DNA of 64,000 nucleotides from Akebia trifoliata (Eukaryota > Streptophyta > Magnoliopsida > Ranunculales > Lardizabalaceae): assembly GCA_017979445.1 (NCBI GenBank), contig JADQWC010000554.1, forward strand, positions 1 through 64,000, read 5' to 3'. The notes under the pieces were generated by a model. The model did no database searches, was not told where the DNA came from, and was given only the letters and a program-made list of their open reading frames with translations. The translations under genes and the position numbers were made by a program. Position 1 is the first letter of the stretch, and each line of letters opens with the position of its first letter. Below are positions 31,885 through 44,731 of the stretch, piece by piece.

Positions 31885-33548
31885 AAAAGCAAATAAAAAA
31901 AGGCCAATTTTGCAAGGCGAAATTTTTAAGTTTTCAAGTTTGATCTTCAAACTATCCCCAGTGGAGTCGTCACTAAAAACCCCTTCGATTCGCAGGTGTG
32001 CGGATCTGTTTTTCATTTTTGAAGCTTGGGAGGCACCACCTAGTTATTACGGTCTAGGAACCAAATATTGACTCTAACAAATAAAACACTAATCTACAAA
32101 GAGAACAGGTCTCGGGATCACGTTACGGGGTTGGAAGGTGTTAGGCACCAACACTGTCTGGCAAACGCTGGTCTCTACTATTTCTCAAAAAAGATTACAT
32201 TGCTAAAATACCTAAAATCAATAAAAAAAAAAAAAGAAGTATACCTAGATGATCGTAACGATTTGTTCCCTCAGAGATGACAGAGAGATGCCTCGTATGA
32301 GATTTCTTACTTTATTTTCATCATTGGATCTACTTTTGATATTAAAGTTGAGGTATCTAGATCTGAGTATTTTCTTTTGAATATTTTTAGATATTTTTAA
32401 AAGATTTCTAGGTTTTTTTTAAGTAAAAACTGAGGTTTGGATGTTAAGTAGGGAGTTAGGACTTCAAAATTAGGGTTTGGAAAAGGCTAGGGAGACTTTT
32501 TGACTTACTTTTCCTAGGATTTATTTTAACCTACAAGATTGGATTGTGAAGGCTTCTATTTATAGATTTTTTTGAAAGAATTAGGGTTTGACTAGGTCTC
32601 CTTTTAGATAAGATAATATTGTTTAATTAGGATTTTGACTTAAGTCTTATTTGATTGACTAGATTTCTTTAGATTAAGGTTTTAATTAAGGTTTTGAGTT
32701 AAGTCTTATTTGATTGACTAGGTTTCTTTTAAATTAGATTTTTTAATCTTGCGTACAATGAAAGAATATATTTTTTAGTTTTGGAGAATCCCCCTTAATT
32801 ATATTTTAATTCTTTAGGCCCCTAGATAGAGGGGTCTTTTAATAAATATCATAGGGCTCCACTTAAATAAGTGGGCAACCAGATTAATTTTCTTGGTTCA
32901 GATTTTTAAATTAATTTTATTAGCATTTTATTTTACGTTAATTAATATTTTATTTATTAATTTCAAAATTTTAAATTTTTAAAATTGAAAAATTATCATT
33001 TTGCCCCTAATGAGAATTTTTGTGTTTCAAGTCATTTTTTGTTGTTCCAGGATGTTTTGGAATTGATTTTTTGTAAAGAATTCAATGGAATTATGGGTTT
33101 GTATCATTTACGAAGTTTTTTGCATGAAACAATTGTGAATCCTATGAGGGGTATTTTCATAATTTTATCTAATTTGATAAAAATTGACGAAATTATTTAT
33201 TTGATTTCACTTTGTTACTGTATATGTTCGAAAGGGTTTCCCCAAGCATAAGGGGGCTCTAAGGATATTTTGATGTTAGGGGTATTTTGATAATTTGATC
33301 GGTTTTTAGTGATTTTTATCGTAAAACTTCTTTTTGTCTGCAAAATGATGATTTCTATGTTTTTGGGATTATATTTCCCTAGCGTAGCATAGTTTCTATA
33401 GTTTTGTTAATTTGAGATATCTCATCTGAATTTCTGAAACATATCTAGTAACAAATAAAGCATTGGAATAATCATCCATCATTGGGAATCATCGCGATCG
33501 GATTGACGAGTTGATTAATCAAGTGAGTGCAAAAATGAGGTGTCGACA
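31885..33548 (-). mobile_element. Copy 3: antisense type A LTR with primer site and 70-bp leader stub
   Basis: On the minus strand the LTR runs from 33,548 (TGTCGACACCTC) to 31,974, where the CA end has become TA. It is followed by the primer site at 31,972-31,955 (TGACGACTCCACTGGGGA) and about 70 nt of leader matching copy 2 at 7,768-7,835 (GATCAAACTTGAAAA). It is cut off by the 3' LTR of element B. The LTR is 1,575 bp, slightly shorter than its relatives. The U5 hairpin (32,127-32,155) is partly decayed. Confidence 0.85.
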
Positions 33549-35259
33549 ATTGTTCCATCTAATATACCATGATTTCGATGGATTTATTTTCGATGTACAT
33601 GCCTTGATCTTAATTTTTTTTGGGTTTTGTATTCTCTAATTAATATTTTTGTGGCATCAATATGTTGATAGTTTGATCTAGCCCACGGGCCCATTATTCA
33701 AAAAATGCCCCAGGCATGCCCAGGCACACCCTACCTTATTTTGCACACATCACTAGCACGTTTAAGTTACACTGCATTGCACGCTTGCATGTCCCTTATA
33801 TCCAACATAGCACTAGTGCGTGGTCCAATTTCCTCGTAAAATGTGACATCATTCATGGAAATCACAACTCCAGTCACGTACCTTTATGGTTTATAAAATT
33901 GGGGCATCAATACCATTAGATCTGGTGATCCTAAAAGGTATATCGATGCACCCACATTGGAGCGACTTGAACCTTTGTCTTATTGTAAGCTGCAAAGTCA
34001 CATGTCCCGATTGCCAATATAATACTAATACGTGGTCTAAGTTGCACCAACCATTTATGAAAACTACAGCCTTAGACTTTGGCAATGCTAATCTAAATTG
34101 CACCAATTGCACTTCTTGGTTAAAATCAATGCCTAAGCAAGATCCTACCTCGTTGTACCTCGTGCACTAGGGGGATAGATGATGTTTATTCTATATGAGA
34201 GGTGACTTAAGAGTGCCTTTGCTTAGCATCATGCGTCATCTCTCAAGTAGGGATTAAACTGGCTGCTTTCGAATTTAAAGGTTTGGGTTGGAGGCTCAGA
34301 TTATCACTTTGAATACTTATACAGTATATCAAACCAAGTTATCACGTACCGTCTAATTGAGTACGTTCAAGAGGTATATAGGTGCACTTGGGCAAGGTGG
34401 CCAGATAAATTGTATTGCATGCAGTAAACCTAGAGTCTATGAGCCTTCCTATAAGACATGACCCATACCAACTATGGGTGTTTTCAAGTTGCTTTATTTA
34501 ATCCAACTAGCAAATAAGTGGGCGGATAGGTCTAAACCGTTCAAACTAAACCCACAATATCGATCTGACTCAATCGATGAAATGTAGCAATCAATTTAAA
34601 CCAATTAAACCAATTGGCCCAACCAACAAATGGATCAAATTAATTAACACTAAACCAGTTGGACCAATTGGTTTGACTTTCAAAGATTCAGATCATTTTA
34701 TACCAAAAAGATTCGATCTTAGGGTCAAATTAATTTATTTAATCAAATGTTCAACTCCAATTAAGAGTAGACCTGTGACTAACCTTTCTCATCCTTGTGG
34801 CCACCTTAAATTTATAGTGCATGTGGATTCGATGTTTCCCACCGGACTTGGACTAATTTATATCAAAATTTTAATCATGTGGTTAAGAATCAAACCTTTA
34901 AAATCAATGCTTAATCTTGGTTCAATTCGAATCAGGTAATAATTGCTCCTAGACATTCTAAACGCCTGTCTATGCCACTTTGGGTCCATCAAAAGAGTCG
35001 TCTAGCCTATCATTGTCAAGTCCATGTAGTCTACCTTGCACTATAGTAGTATGTCCATCCACCTAGAAGGACATCCCCATTTTGGAGATAAGCGTCCTTG
35101 AGCTTCTTTTTAGTTTCAATTCAATTATCGTAAGTCTTTAAATTCAGTTACGTTAGTCTTTCTTTAATTTTTGAGTTTTAGTCAAGTTTGTCAGCTTATG
35201 TTTTTTTTATTCCAATGAAATAAAGAAGCTTTTAACTATCATGCGTGCAATATGATATG

Positions 35260-35870
35260 AGGATTCACTTAGAGCTCACAAATCAAACTTGATAAATATT
35301 GGAATTAAAGAGTATATTCAAGAAGTGCAAATTGCTACTACATTATTTTTAGAGAAACATGAGAAAATGATAAACTTACTCAAGAATTTTAGAAGTGTTC
35401 TTGCATGGATATCTGAAAATATGTTAGTTATAAGTACTATGTTGTCTCTCATCAGAACAAATTGCACCAAAATAGATTAAGACATAAAGTCGAGGGTAAA
35501 CTTCAAAGTCAAAGATTATCAAGAATGATGCAGTTGAAACCATTGACAAAGATACTAAGACCCACAAGAAGGGATCCATCATGTTTTTCACATGAGAGAG
35601 AAGGTTGTCATTCGTAAAAGAATAAGAGATTTTTTGAAGTTTTGAAAGCATTGAACGAGTCAATGTCAAATAAAAAGAACTCAATCATACTCGATTTCAT
35701 AAATAAGATTGAAGGCTATTCATCCTCAAAAGAAGACTTTACACGACAGAACAATCAAGACATAGAATTCCTAGAACATTGACCAAATCAAATAACATTT
35801 CACCATAGGAAGCCTTATTCGATCGAATAATTTTCCTATTTTGCTAAGAAAAAGATAACCGTCGTTAGCT
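35260..35870 (+). pseudogene. Tat pol remnant of element E
   Basis: The only clear coding trace is at 35,289-35,480: the lead-in to reverse transcriptase (LEKHEKMINLLKNFRSVLAW, then SENML and RTNCTKID). After it the frame is broken. About 35,700-35,840 resembles the very end of integrase and its downstream sequence (GACCAAATCAAATAACATTTC, GATCGAATAATTT) as in copy 2 at 13,240-13,290. Reverse transcriptase, RNase H and most of integrase are missing; the same arrangement is seen in element D. Confidence 0.65.
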
Positions 35871-35951
35871 CCTCACAAGCTCTAAAAAAAATTAATAACC
35901 TTTTTTTCTAAACCACACAACCAACCTCGAGAGGGAAGTCTTTGTCTGAAC

Positions 35952-36036
35952 TACGTTTTAACCTGATCCCAAAAGAGAAAAGAAAGATTTGGGGTACGTA
36001 GGCATCCTGAAAAGTTACTTCAAGCCCGATCACGCA
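35952..36036 (+). other. Twin stem-loop downstream of pol (element E)
   Basis: CCCAAA (35,968-35,973) and TTTGGG (35,988-35,993) around a 14-nt purine loop, then GAAAAGTTACTTC. The loop is longer than in copy 2 but the stem is identical. Confidence 0.6.
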
Positions 36037-36394
36037 AAAAAAAGTTTTCTCTTAAGAAAAGTGTCATCCAAAAGGAAAATCCCATATTAAAATGTTGAAA
36101 AGAAAAGAATGCCAAATTAGGGGTATTAGAAACAAGGATCAAAAAAATTGATAGAAAAGAAAAGAATGCCAAACTAAGGGTATTAGAAAAAAAGATAATC
36201 AAAAGAATTGACAGAAAAAAGAAAATATCATACTAGGGGCATTCTGGGAAGTCGAGCCTTATACATTTTCTTTCTAAATCATGTCCTAAGCCCACCTATT
36301 AAGTCCTCTTAAATGCTAATAGACTTGATTAAGGTGCAGGGAACCAAAAAATTGTCGAGTTGAATATTCAAGATCATCAGGAAAAAAGAGAAGC

Positions 36395-36860
36395 CTGCTA
36401 AATTGAAAATCCAAAAGGGCAACTTAGGCAAAAGTTGGGGTATAACCATAAATAAAAAAATGCTGCTAGGTTGAAATCCTGAAAAGGTGATCTAGGCAAA
36501 AATCAAAGTATTTTTAGAAAAAGAAATGCAAATTCCGCTAGGTTAAAGACATAAAAAGGCAACCTAGGTAAAAGTTAGGGCACAAAAAAAAAAAAAAAAA
36601 ATCCCACTGAAAAGAAAAATTCAGAAGAAAGTTGTCGAGTTGATTATTCAAGATCATTAAGAAAGAAAAGAAACCCATTAAATTGAAAATCTAAAAAGGC
36701 AACTTAGGCAAAAGCTATGGCATAACCATAAAAAAGAAGGCCTACTAGGTTGAAAACCTTAAAAGGCGACTTAGGCAAAAATCAATGCATCCTAAAAAAA
36801 GCAAAACAAAACCCACTAGGTTGAAAATTTAAAAAGGCAATCTAGGCAAAAATTAAGGCA
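36395..36860 (+). repeat. Tandem hairpin array (element E)
   Basis: About six units of the CTAGGTTG...CAACCTAG type. The best pairing is CTAGGTT/AACCTAG near 36,540-36,570. Others are CTAAATTG with CAACTTAG and CTAGGTT with GATCTAG. Part of the array appears twice (about 36,390-36,600 and 36,655-36,860), with the words GTCGAGTTGA and ATTCAAGATCAT preceding each copy. Confidence 0.7.
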
Positions 36861-37619
36861 CCAAAAATGGAAAAGAAAAATCCCACTAAGAAAAGAAATT
36901 CAGAAAGAAGTTTACTAAGAAGTATAGAAAATTATTCAAGTCACAGCATTCATTTTTCAGCCAAGAGTTCATATCTGACGAAGACAATGTTGAAGTTGAC
37001 GAAACTCAGAAGTCATCTCAAATATGTTGGATCTTTAAGAGTACGTTTATTTGTCTAAGTGTTCGTCAAAGAAAAATTAGAACCATCAACCACTTTGAAG
37101 AGAAAGATATTTTACTTCAATAATTATCAAGATTTTAAGTCCAGCTCAATCATTTCTCAATTTTTTTTGAAAGAAACGATCAAATTTCTTATTGCACATA
37201 TGATAATCTTAAGAGTCAAGAAAATTTAAAGGAATGTCAACTCTTATATCTGTCATGTATCAAAGTCTATAATTTTTCTTCTATATTTTTCAAGTGCAAT
37301 CTATTCCATCAGTTTTATAGTCAAGTTCTAGTTAGAAATCAAACTCAAAACTAGAGGCATTTTGACAATTACTATGATTCTGAAATTTTCATTCTTAATC
37401 CCATGATAAAAAAATCTTTAGAAATCAACTTTGAAACGAAGGGTATTTTGAGAATAATTGTGATTTCAAAATTTTCATTCTTAATCCCATGACTAAAAAG
37501 AAAAATCTTATTCGAAATCTTAAAATTCTAACGAAGTCTAATGATAATTATGAATCCAAATGCATGATAAGCCAATAAAGGCCCGATCTTTCAAACTTTG
37601 AGTTCGATAATATCGAGTC

Positions 37620-37856
37620 TTTAACTAATTCAAGGCCGAAAAGCATGGATCAGATAAGTTCGAGTCTGAAAAATGAGACTCTGACATTTTTGAATCATAG
37701 AGTGAATAAGATTTTTAAGTTCTACAAACCTTAGTTCGAGAAGCATGGCTCTAATGAGTTCGAGTCCGAGAAATGAGACTCCAACTTGAATAGGATTTTT
37801 TAAGTTCCCACAAAATTTAGTCAGAAAAGTGTGACTCCAATAAGTTCGAGTCCAAG
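37620..37856 (+). repeat. GAGTC/GACTC array of element E, left part
   Basis: Units of about 85-90 bp containing GAGTCCGAGAAATGAGACTCC. The arms GAGTC and GACTC pair. In one unit (37,757-37,790) pairing extends through AGTT/AACT outside a C-C mismatch. Interrupted by the solo LTR. Confidence 0.75.
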
Positions 37857-39595
37857 TGAAAGCGCCCTCGATCCGCAGGGTGCGCGGATCCGCTTTTGAC
37901 CCTTGAGGTTTGGGAGTCGCCACCTAGTTATTACGGTCTAGGAACCAATTTGACCCTACAATGGATAAAAAGAACTAATCTACTATAGAAATCTGAATCC
38001 GGGGATCATGTTACGGGGTTGGAAGGTGTTAGGCACCAACCCCGCCCGGCCAATGCCGGTCTCTACTTATCCCAAATATAACTACATCGCTAATGATAAA
38101 ACCTAGATTAAACAAATAATAAAAAAAAAAACCTTACCTTCGATCTGCAAAAGTACTATTCCCTCAGATCTGAAAAACAGTTCCTTGTACCGTACTTCTT
38201 GCTTCGTTTTGTCTCCGGATCTGATTTCTGATCTCCGAGGCAAGGTGTCTCCTTCTTGGATCTGGATGCTTTGAATTTGTGTGTGGATTTTTTGGGAGGT
38301 TTTTGGGTGTTTTTTAGGCTAAAATCGGAGTTGGGGGGGTTTGGGAAGGAGTTGGGGCTCCAAAATTAGGGTTTTGGAGGGGTTGTGGAGGTTTCTTTCA
38401 CCTACTTTTTCTAGGGTTTTTTCTTTGATACGAAAATAGGGTGTGGAGGCTCCTATTTATAAAGTTTTTAGAAGCATTTAGGGTTTGATTAGGGTTTCTT
38501 TTAGGGTTTCAATTAGGGTTTTGACTTAGTCTTTAGGGTTTTAGGGTTTTGACTTTAGTCTTATGAGATTGACTTGATTAGTTTTAGATTAGGGTTTGGA
38601 TTTAGGGTTTTGACCTTAGTCTTATGAGATTGACTTGATTAGTTTAGATTAGGATTTTGATTTAGGGTTTTGACCTTAGTCTTATGAGATTGACTTGATT
38701 AGTACCTTGACTTCAGTCTTGCTTGATTGACTTTAATTTTGACTTCAGTTTCACTTGATTGACTTTAATACCTTGACTTCAGTCTTGCTTGATTTACTTT
38801 TAATTTTTGGAGAAACCCCCTTCTATTATATCTTTAATTCTTTGGACCCCCAAATGGAGGGGTCCTTAAAGAAATATCCCACGAACCCTCAACAATTTTA
38901 CCCGAAAGTCCGATTGGTCAATTTTTTAGGTTCAAATTTTTAAATTAATTTCATTAATGTTTTAATTTAATTATTTAATGTTTTACTTTAATTATTTAAT
39001 ATTTTATTTATTAATTTCGAATTTTTTAATTATGAAATTGTGAAATTACCATTTTGCCCTCGGAGAGGATTTTTTACATTTTAAGTCGTTTTTTCAATGT
39101 TTCAGGATGTTTTGGAATCAGTTTTTCGTAAGGAATTTAATGGGAATGTTGGTTTTTGTCATTTATGAAGTTTTTTGTATGAAATGATTGTGAACTTTAT
39201 GAGGGGTATTTTCGTAATTTTGTCAAATTTTGTGAAAATTGGCGAAGTGGTTTACTTGGTTTCGATTTGTTGTTTAATGTGTTTGTGTGGGTTTTCCTAA
39301 GCATAATGCAAGCTCTAGGGTTGTTTTGATGTTAGGGGTAATTTGGTAATTTTAGTGATTTTTATCGTGAAGCTTCTTTTTGGTTTGCAAGATGATGATT
39401 TCTATGCTTCTGGGGTCGTATTTTCCTAGCGTAGCGTGGTTTCTAAGTTTTGTCAGTTCGAGATACCTCATCCGGATTTCTGAAACATATCTGGTAACAA
39501 AATAAAGCATTGGAATAGACATCCATCATTGGGAACCTTTGCGATCGGGTCGACGAGTTGATTAATCAGGCGAATGCAAAAATGGGGTGTCTACA
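37857..39595 (-). mobile_element. Solo LTR, type A, with 5-bp target duplication CCAAG
   Basis: Antisense type A LTR of 1,739 bp. On the plus strand it starts TGAAAGCGCC and ends GTGTCTACA. CCAAG occurs immediately before (37,852-37,856) and after (39,596-39,600). Removing the LTR and one CCAAG restores a normal unit of the GAGTC/GACTC array. No internal sequence remains, so this is a solo LTR left by recombination between two LTRs. The U5 hairpin is perfect (38,015-38,022 with 38,036-38,043). Confidence 0.95.
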
Positions 39596-39905
39596 CCAAG
39601 AAACGAGACTTCAACTTGAATAGGATTTTTTTAGTTTCTACAAACCTTAGCACGAGAAGTGTGACTTCAATGAATTCGATTCCGAGAAATGAGACTCCAA
39701 CTTGCATAGGATTTTTTAAGTTCTTACAATCCAAGCCCGAGAAGCATGGCTCCAATAATTAGAGTCTGAGAAACAAGACTCTAATATTTTGAATCATATA
39801 AAATGAGTTCAGATAGGATTTTAATAAGTTTCTGCAAACCCAAGCCCGAGAAGTGTGGCTTCAGTAAATTCAAGTCTGAGAAATGAGATTCCAACTGAAA
39901 TGTCA
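39596..39905 (+). repeat. GAGTC/GACTC array of element E, right part
   Basis: Continues the array after the solo LTR. It contains a perfect 10-bp stem ATTAGAGTCT (39,758-39,767) with AGACTCTAAT (39,776-39,785) around an 8-nt loop. The array fades out at about 39,900, the last recognisable point of element E. Confidence 0.75.
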
Positions 39906-40501
39906 TTATCAAAATAAATACTTTTAGAACCACCACCATCTATGCCTTCTTGTAAGGGCCAATAACATGAATCTAGCTTCCCCATTCAAGGCACATCTCC
40001 TTTGTTGCCTAGTGATCCTTACCGGTGAGCCCAGGCCAGGTTCTGGACGGATTGTCGACAAGAAGGCATGATCTTTCTCTCCAATAAACTATGTTATTGC
40101 TTCTTCTATCTCTAGGAGAGCTTCTATTAACACACCAACGTTTTACTTATAACAAACCAAACTAAAGTTAAGTAAAGCTTCTTTTAACACACCAAGTGTT
40201 ACTAAGAGCATTTTCAAGATGTATACTAATTCTTTATTTGTTATCATATAATGGTGCTCAAGCTTCTACTGGTACATCACACCAACTTTTACTAAGAACA
40301 TCACAAGATGTATACTAATCCTAATTCCAATTTTTTTTCATTTAGAGGGGTGCTCTTAAGTAAAAGATGATGCAACAATAGAGATTCAGTCGATATCAAA
40401 ATCAAATTAATTTGATTAAGATTGGTATGTTATAAGTAATATTTGGTGTGCCAATATAATATGTTTTTTAAGTAGTTTCCTTGAAAATTTGAGAATTGCA
40501 G
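39906..40501 (+). other. Host-like DNA, probable GST intron and flank
   Basis: No retroelement similarity seen. A degenerate repeat of about 55-115 bp (words CTTCTATTAACACACCAA, TTACTAAGA, AAGATGTATACTAAT) occurs three times at about 40,125-40,320. The segment ends with TTGCAG at 40,496-40,501, which fits a splice acceptor for the GST exon that follows. Confidence 0.5.
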
Positions 40502-40736
<235 letters not shown>

Positions 40737-40879
40737 AGCCTATACTACTTCTGAGAGAAAGAGAGAGAGAGAGAGAGAGATGGAAGTGGTTATGTTTTTA
40801 GGTATGTGTATTATTTCTCATGGGTTTGTTGCAATAAAAAGAGCCTTAATTAGTATTAAGAGGATCTGAGTCTAATAGG
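40737..40879 (+). other. GST 3' flank with GA microsatellite
   Basis: Contains a GA run at about 40,751-40,780 and an AATAAA-like word (CAATAAAAAG near 40,833). It ends at the TG of the element D LTR. Confidence 0.5.
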
Positions 40880-41975
40880 TGTAGACACCCCATTTTTGTA
40901 TCCGCCTGACTTGGCGATCCGTCACCCGGTTGCTGTGGATTCCTAATAATGAGCACAAAGAACTCGAAAGTTTGTGAGAAGTCTCCTTCCAATTCCTTCT
41001 ACCTTCTAATTTTATTCTATTCTTTCTCTTTGCTACGCGATATAGAATTACGCACGCTTAGGATCGCTACACCATACACTCAACTTAGTAAGCACGTACG
41101 CTTAGGCTCGCTACACATTAAGACAACTTAGAGACCTCGCTACGCTAGGAAAACATGATCTCGCGACTTAGAAATAATCACGTTGCGATTGAAAAAAACT
41201 TCACGCCAAAATTCACCCAAATCGATTAAATCAAAGAAATTTATGAAAAAATAAAAAAATGACCAAAATGCCCCTTAACATCCAAATTAGACTTAGAGAT
41301 CTCGATCCTTAGGAAAAAGTAATAAAAATCGAAGCCTAGTTAAAAATCCAATCTAACTAAAAATAAAACTCAAATTAAAAATTAAATAATTCAAATTCAA
41401 ACAATTAAAAATAAAACTCAAACTAAAAATCGAACAATTAAAATCAAACAATTAAAATTAAACAATTAAATAAGTAAAATTTAAATCAACATTTAAATTA
41501 AAACTCGATCAACCCATCAACATTTAAATTAAAATTCGATCAACCAATTAAAATCCAATCGATCAATCAAATTAAATTTAAAACTTAATCGACCAATCAA
41601 TATTCAAATCAAAACATAATTAACCAATCAAATTAAAAAAAATCTTAATTTAATCAACCAATCAAGATCGAAAAGTGAAACACAATTAAACTATCAAATT
41701 AAAATCAAACCAAAATTAAAAATTATAACTTAATCCATCAACCAAAATTAAAAATCAAAATTCAATCAACGATTATCCGTAAATGTACCACGTGTTGCGA
41801 AGTATGGGATCATGATCCCTTTCCTTCTAAACTCAAAAAGAGAGATATTCTCTCTATTGATTCGGTCAAATAAAGAAGTAAATAAAATAAAAAAGAAAAG
41901 AAACAAATAAACAAAAACAGAAAATAAATAAATAAAACAAAGAAAGAGAAAGAATAGAAAATAGTAAGAAGATAC

Positions 41976-41983
41976 TATAAAAG
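41976..41983 (+). promoter_or_regulatory. LTR TATA box (element D)
   Basis: TATAAAAG in ACTATAAAAGGGAGAG, about 1.1 kb into the LTR, followed by a pyrimidine-rich TTTCTCTC stretch. Likely the promoter of element D. Confidence 0.6.
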
Positions 41984-43287
41984 GGAGAGAGCTTTCTCTC
42001 TTAAGAGGAGGAGATTTTTTAGACATTTTTTGAACCGATCAAAGAGGGTTGACATTCTTAAAAAAGAGGAGAGGAATCTGACGTTTCTTGGGACAGCAAC
42101 TAAGGAAAGAAAAAAGTAAGAAAAAAGAGAATAAGGAGAGAGACTCCACTTCATCTTCTCGATCCACCCTCTCTCAATCACCCATCTTATTCTCAGCCCC
42201 ATTTTGACCCCAAACGTTCTCTAGCAGCCCCTATTATAGCCCTCATCCCTTTTTCACGTTCTACATTCAATAACCCTCCATTAATAGCCTTCATTACAGC
42301 ACTCTCAGCCCCGTTTCTATCATCTGCAGAAACTCACACTCTTATCTCACTCATCTCTCCTTCAAGCCAACCGAGCACCCACCTTCTTGATCTTCTTCCA
42401 ACGACTTCAAGATCCACTGCCCATCTTCTTTTATTGTCCCAACCACCAGCCATATCCATCTTTCGCCCTGTTTAATGTCTAACAACACCATCACAGAAGT
42501 TTTTTGACCCCTCTAACACCACCATTACAGCACCTTAACCTCACGTTCACCTTTGGTGTTGCTACACGTTAACCAACAACCAATCCCACGTTTCCTCTCT
42601 CTCTTTCCCTTCTACTCATTCTCAAGTATCTGCAACACCCCCCATCTCCTTCCTCTCTCCTTCATCTGATCTATCTCTTTCAGCCCTTATCTCTCTACGT
42701 TTTCTTCTCTAACCTTCCTGTCTCTCCCTGCCTGCAACTACCTTCCCCATCCTTCATTCACGACCTCCCTTACTTGAACTATTAGCAATCCAAAACCCAT
42801 CCCAATCATCGCTCCTTATCCCTGCAACATAGCCTCCATTGGCAGCCCCGAGTTAGTCCACAACCAGCCCCAATCATCGTTCCTTATCCCTGCTACATAG
42901 CCTCCATCAGCAACCTCATCAGCCACGCCATTGACCTTCTCAGCCTTTTCTCTCATTGTCGAAAAATGGAGCAGCACAACGCTAACAACAACCCTACCTT
43001 CATAACCGCTAGATCCTCGTCTTTTTGAGCATCTTCTTCTTCGTCTCTATAGTGTGCACGACTCAGCAGCCACGTTGCCATTATCTCCCTAATGCAATCT
43101 AGTCTTTCTCACATACTTTGGCAGCGAGCAGTCCAGTAATTATGAAGGGATTCCGAGTAATCAGATTCTTGCACGTGGTAAGTGTATTTAATTGTTTATT
43201 TTATTTATTTATTTTTTCGTTCTTTTCTTATTCGCCTTTGATCGTTATTTCATGTGTGGACTTTCTTCATGAGTGTTACTTTGAACA

Positions 43288-43735
43288 TTTGCGTGAACCA
43301 ACTCACTGATATGTGCGCGGTAGAAGCTTAAAATTGATTTTTTTTATATATGCACGTAAGTCCACTCACTGAGTTTTTGTGCACAAAGGGATTTAAAATT
43401 GATTTTTTTTATATGCACGTGAATCGACTCACTGTTTTTTTGTGCACATAGGGATTCAAAATTGATTTCTTTTTAATATTGGTGTGAGTCAACTCACTGA
43501 GTTTTGTGCATATAGGAGGTTTTAAAATCAGATTTTTTATTCATTTGCCACGTGGGTCAATTCACTGATTTGTGTGTGCAAAGGAACTCCAAAATCGTTC
43601 TTTTAATAAAATTGGAACTGAGTCGACTCACTGATCTTTTATGTACATGGAAATTTAAAAATCAATTTTTTAAAATAAGCATGAGTCAACTCACTGATTT
43701 CTATGTATATGGGAATCAATTCATCGAGCAATTTA
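43288..43735 (+). repeat. 63-72-bp tandem repeat inside the element D LTR
   Basis: Seven degenerate units, each with GTGAGTCAACTCACTGA-like sequence followed by TGTGCACATAGG and AAAATTGATTTTTT. The core GAGTC.ACTC is an inverted repeat (for example GTGAGTCAACTCAC), so the units are again hairpin-forming. Confidence 0.75.
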
Positions 43736-44505
43736 TTAACGTTTGCCACGTGTCCTTTTTTTAAAGGAAAATTTACATATATGTGTGAGCGGTTGATTCA
43801 CTAATTTGCCCCATGTCCCTAATATTTTGGTTGTTGAAGCGCCGACTTGTTGTTCCACAATGTGTTCGTAATTTGAAAATTTGCATGTTTACAATACCCA
43901 TTTTTTGTAAGATTCACTTTTGGGAACATTCTAATTTCGAATATTTTGTCATTTTCCAATTTGGGAAACCCAATAATGATAATTCTCTAATTTGGAAAAT
44001 CTTTTTGCAAATTTCTAATTTGGGACTCTCATATTTGAGAATTTCTATTTCGAGAAGATTATGTTTCAAAATTTCCAATTTAGAAACTTCTCATATTTTT
44101 TATAAACTCTCAATTTAGGAAATTTCTAATTTTTAATTTAGAAATTTCATGAATTCCCAAATTAGAAGTTTCATATTCCCAATTTTTCATTTTAGAAAGT
44201 TTTCACAAATTCCTATTTTAGTCAATTTGGAAAATCTTCACATATTTGGATGTGTAATTGAAATGTTGCCACGTGGACTTTGGAGCATAAGGAAATTAAG
44301 ATTTTTTCAAGTATTTTTATTATTGTGCGTAATTCGAGAAATCATGTGAGATTTGGGACAATAGTGGCCTTGGGATTCGTTTAGCACATTTGATATAATT
44401 TAATGGTGATAGTGATGATGATTGGACCATAATCTTGACTTTAGTCTCTACCCGTTGACCGTAAGTTAGTTTTGGATCATAGTAGAGACCAATCATCTCG
44501 ATCGG

Positions 44506-44539
44506 ACGGGCTCGGTGCCTAACACCTTCTGAAACCCGT
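44506..44539 (+). other. Conserved U5 hairpin (element D)
   Basis: ACGGG (44,506-44,510) pairs with CCCGT (44,535-44,539). Inside, GGTG-CCTAA-CACC can form a second short stem. The loop word TGCCTAACACCTT is the one found in types A and B. Confidence 0.55.
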
Positions 44540-44713
44540 AATCTGACCCCTTACCCATTTCTCTGATCTGTGGACCGACCCGATCCATTTCAGAGTCATT
44601 TATGGTTCCTAGACCTAAACTAGGTGGCGACTCTTTATTTTTTAAAAATCTCCCATTTACCAATCGGACCCCTTATCCTCAATTTGGTGGAAAACGGGTC
44701 GAGGCGATTTCAG

Positions 44714-44731
44714 TGACGACTCCACTAGGGA
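44714..44731 (+). other. Primer binding site (element D), decayed
   Basis: TGACGACTCCACTAGGGA. It has two differences from the element B site (C to T transition type). Same tRNA-Arg type. Confidence 0.7.

Larger units (their letters stand above)
33549..37856 (+). mobile_element. Element E, left part: Tat derivative without gag
   Basis: Starts abruptly in a leader (33,549) related to the conserved leader block, continues with a segment similar to element D at 45,300-45,800 (about 34,500-35,060), then skips gag. It resumes at about 35,100 with the gag-pol spacer (TTTTTAGTTTCAATTC... ATCATGCGTGCAAT, as in D at 47,380-47,525). A short pol remnant, the twin stem-loop, a hairpin array and the GAGTC/GACTC array follow. 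The element is split by the solo LTR at 37,857 and continues at 39,596. Neither LTR of its own is seen. Confidence 0.8.
40880..44712 (+). repeat. 5' LTR of element D (LTR type D, 3.8 kb)
   Basis: Starts TGTAGACACCCCATTTTTG as in type A but then differs; ends GGCGATTTCA before a primer site. Features inside: an AT-rich tract of AATTAAAA and ATCAACCAATCA words (41,330-41,770), a TATA box at 41,976-41,983, a C- and T-rich stretch (42,150-43,100), a tandem repeat (43,288-43,735) and the U5 hairpin. LTRs of this size fit the Ogre-like branch of Tat. The 5' flank is ATAGG; the partner LTR is not in the window. Confidence 0.8.

Noticed and set aside
42150..43100. C- and T-rich stretch that looks like plant gene or 5' untranslated sequence
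   Set aside because: No frame longer than about 60 codons and no domain. It lies between the TATA box and the end of the element D LTR and is better read as LTR leader.
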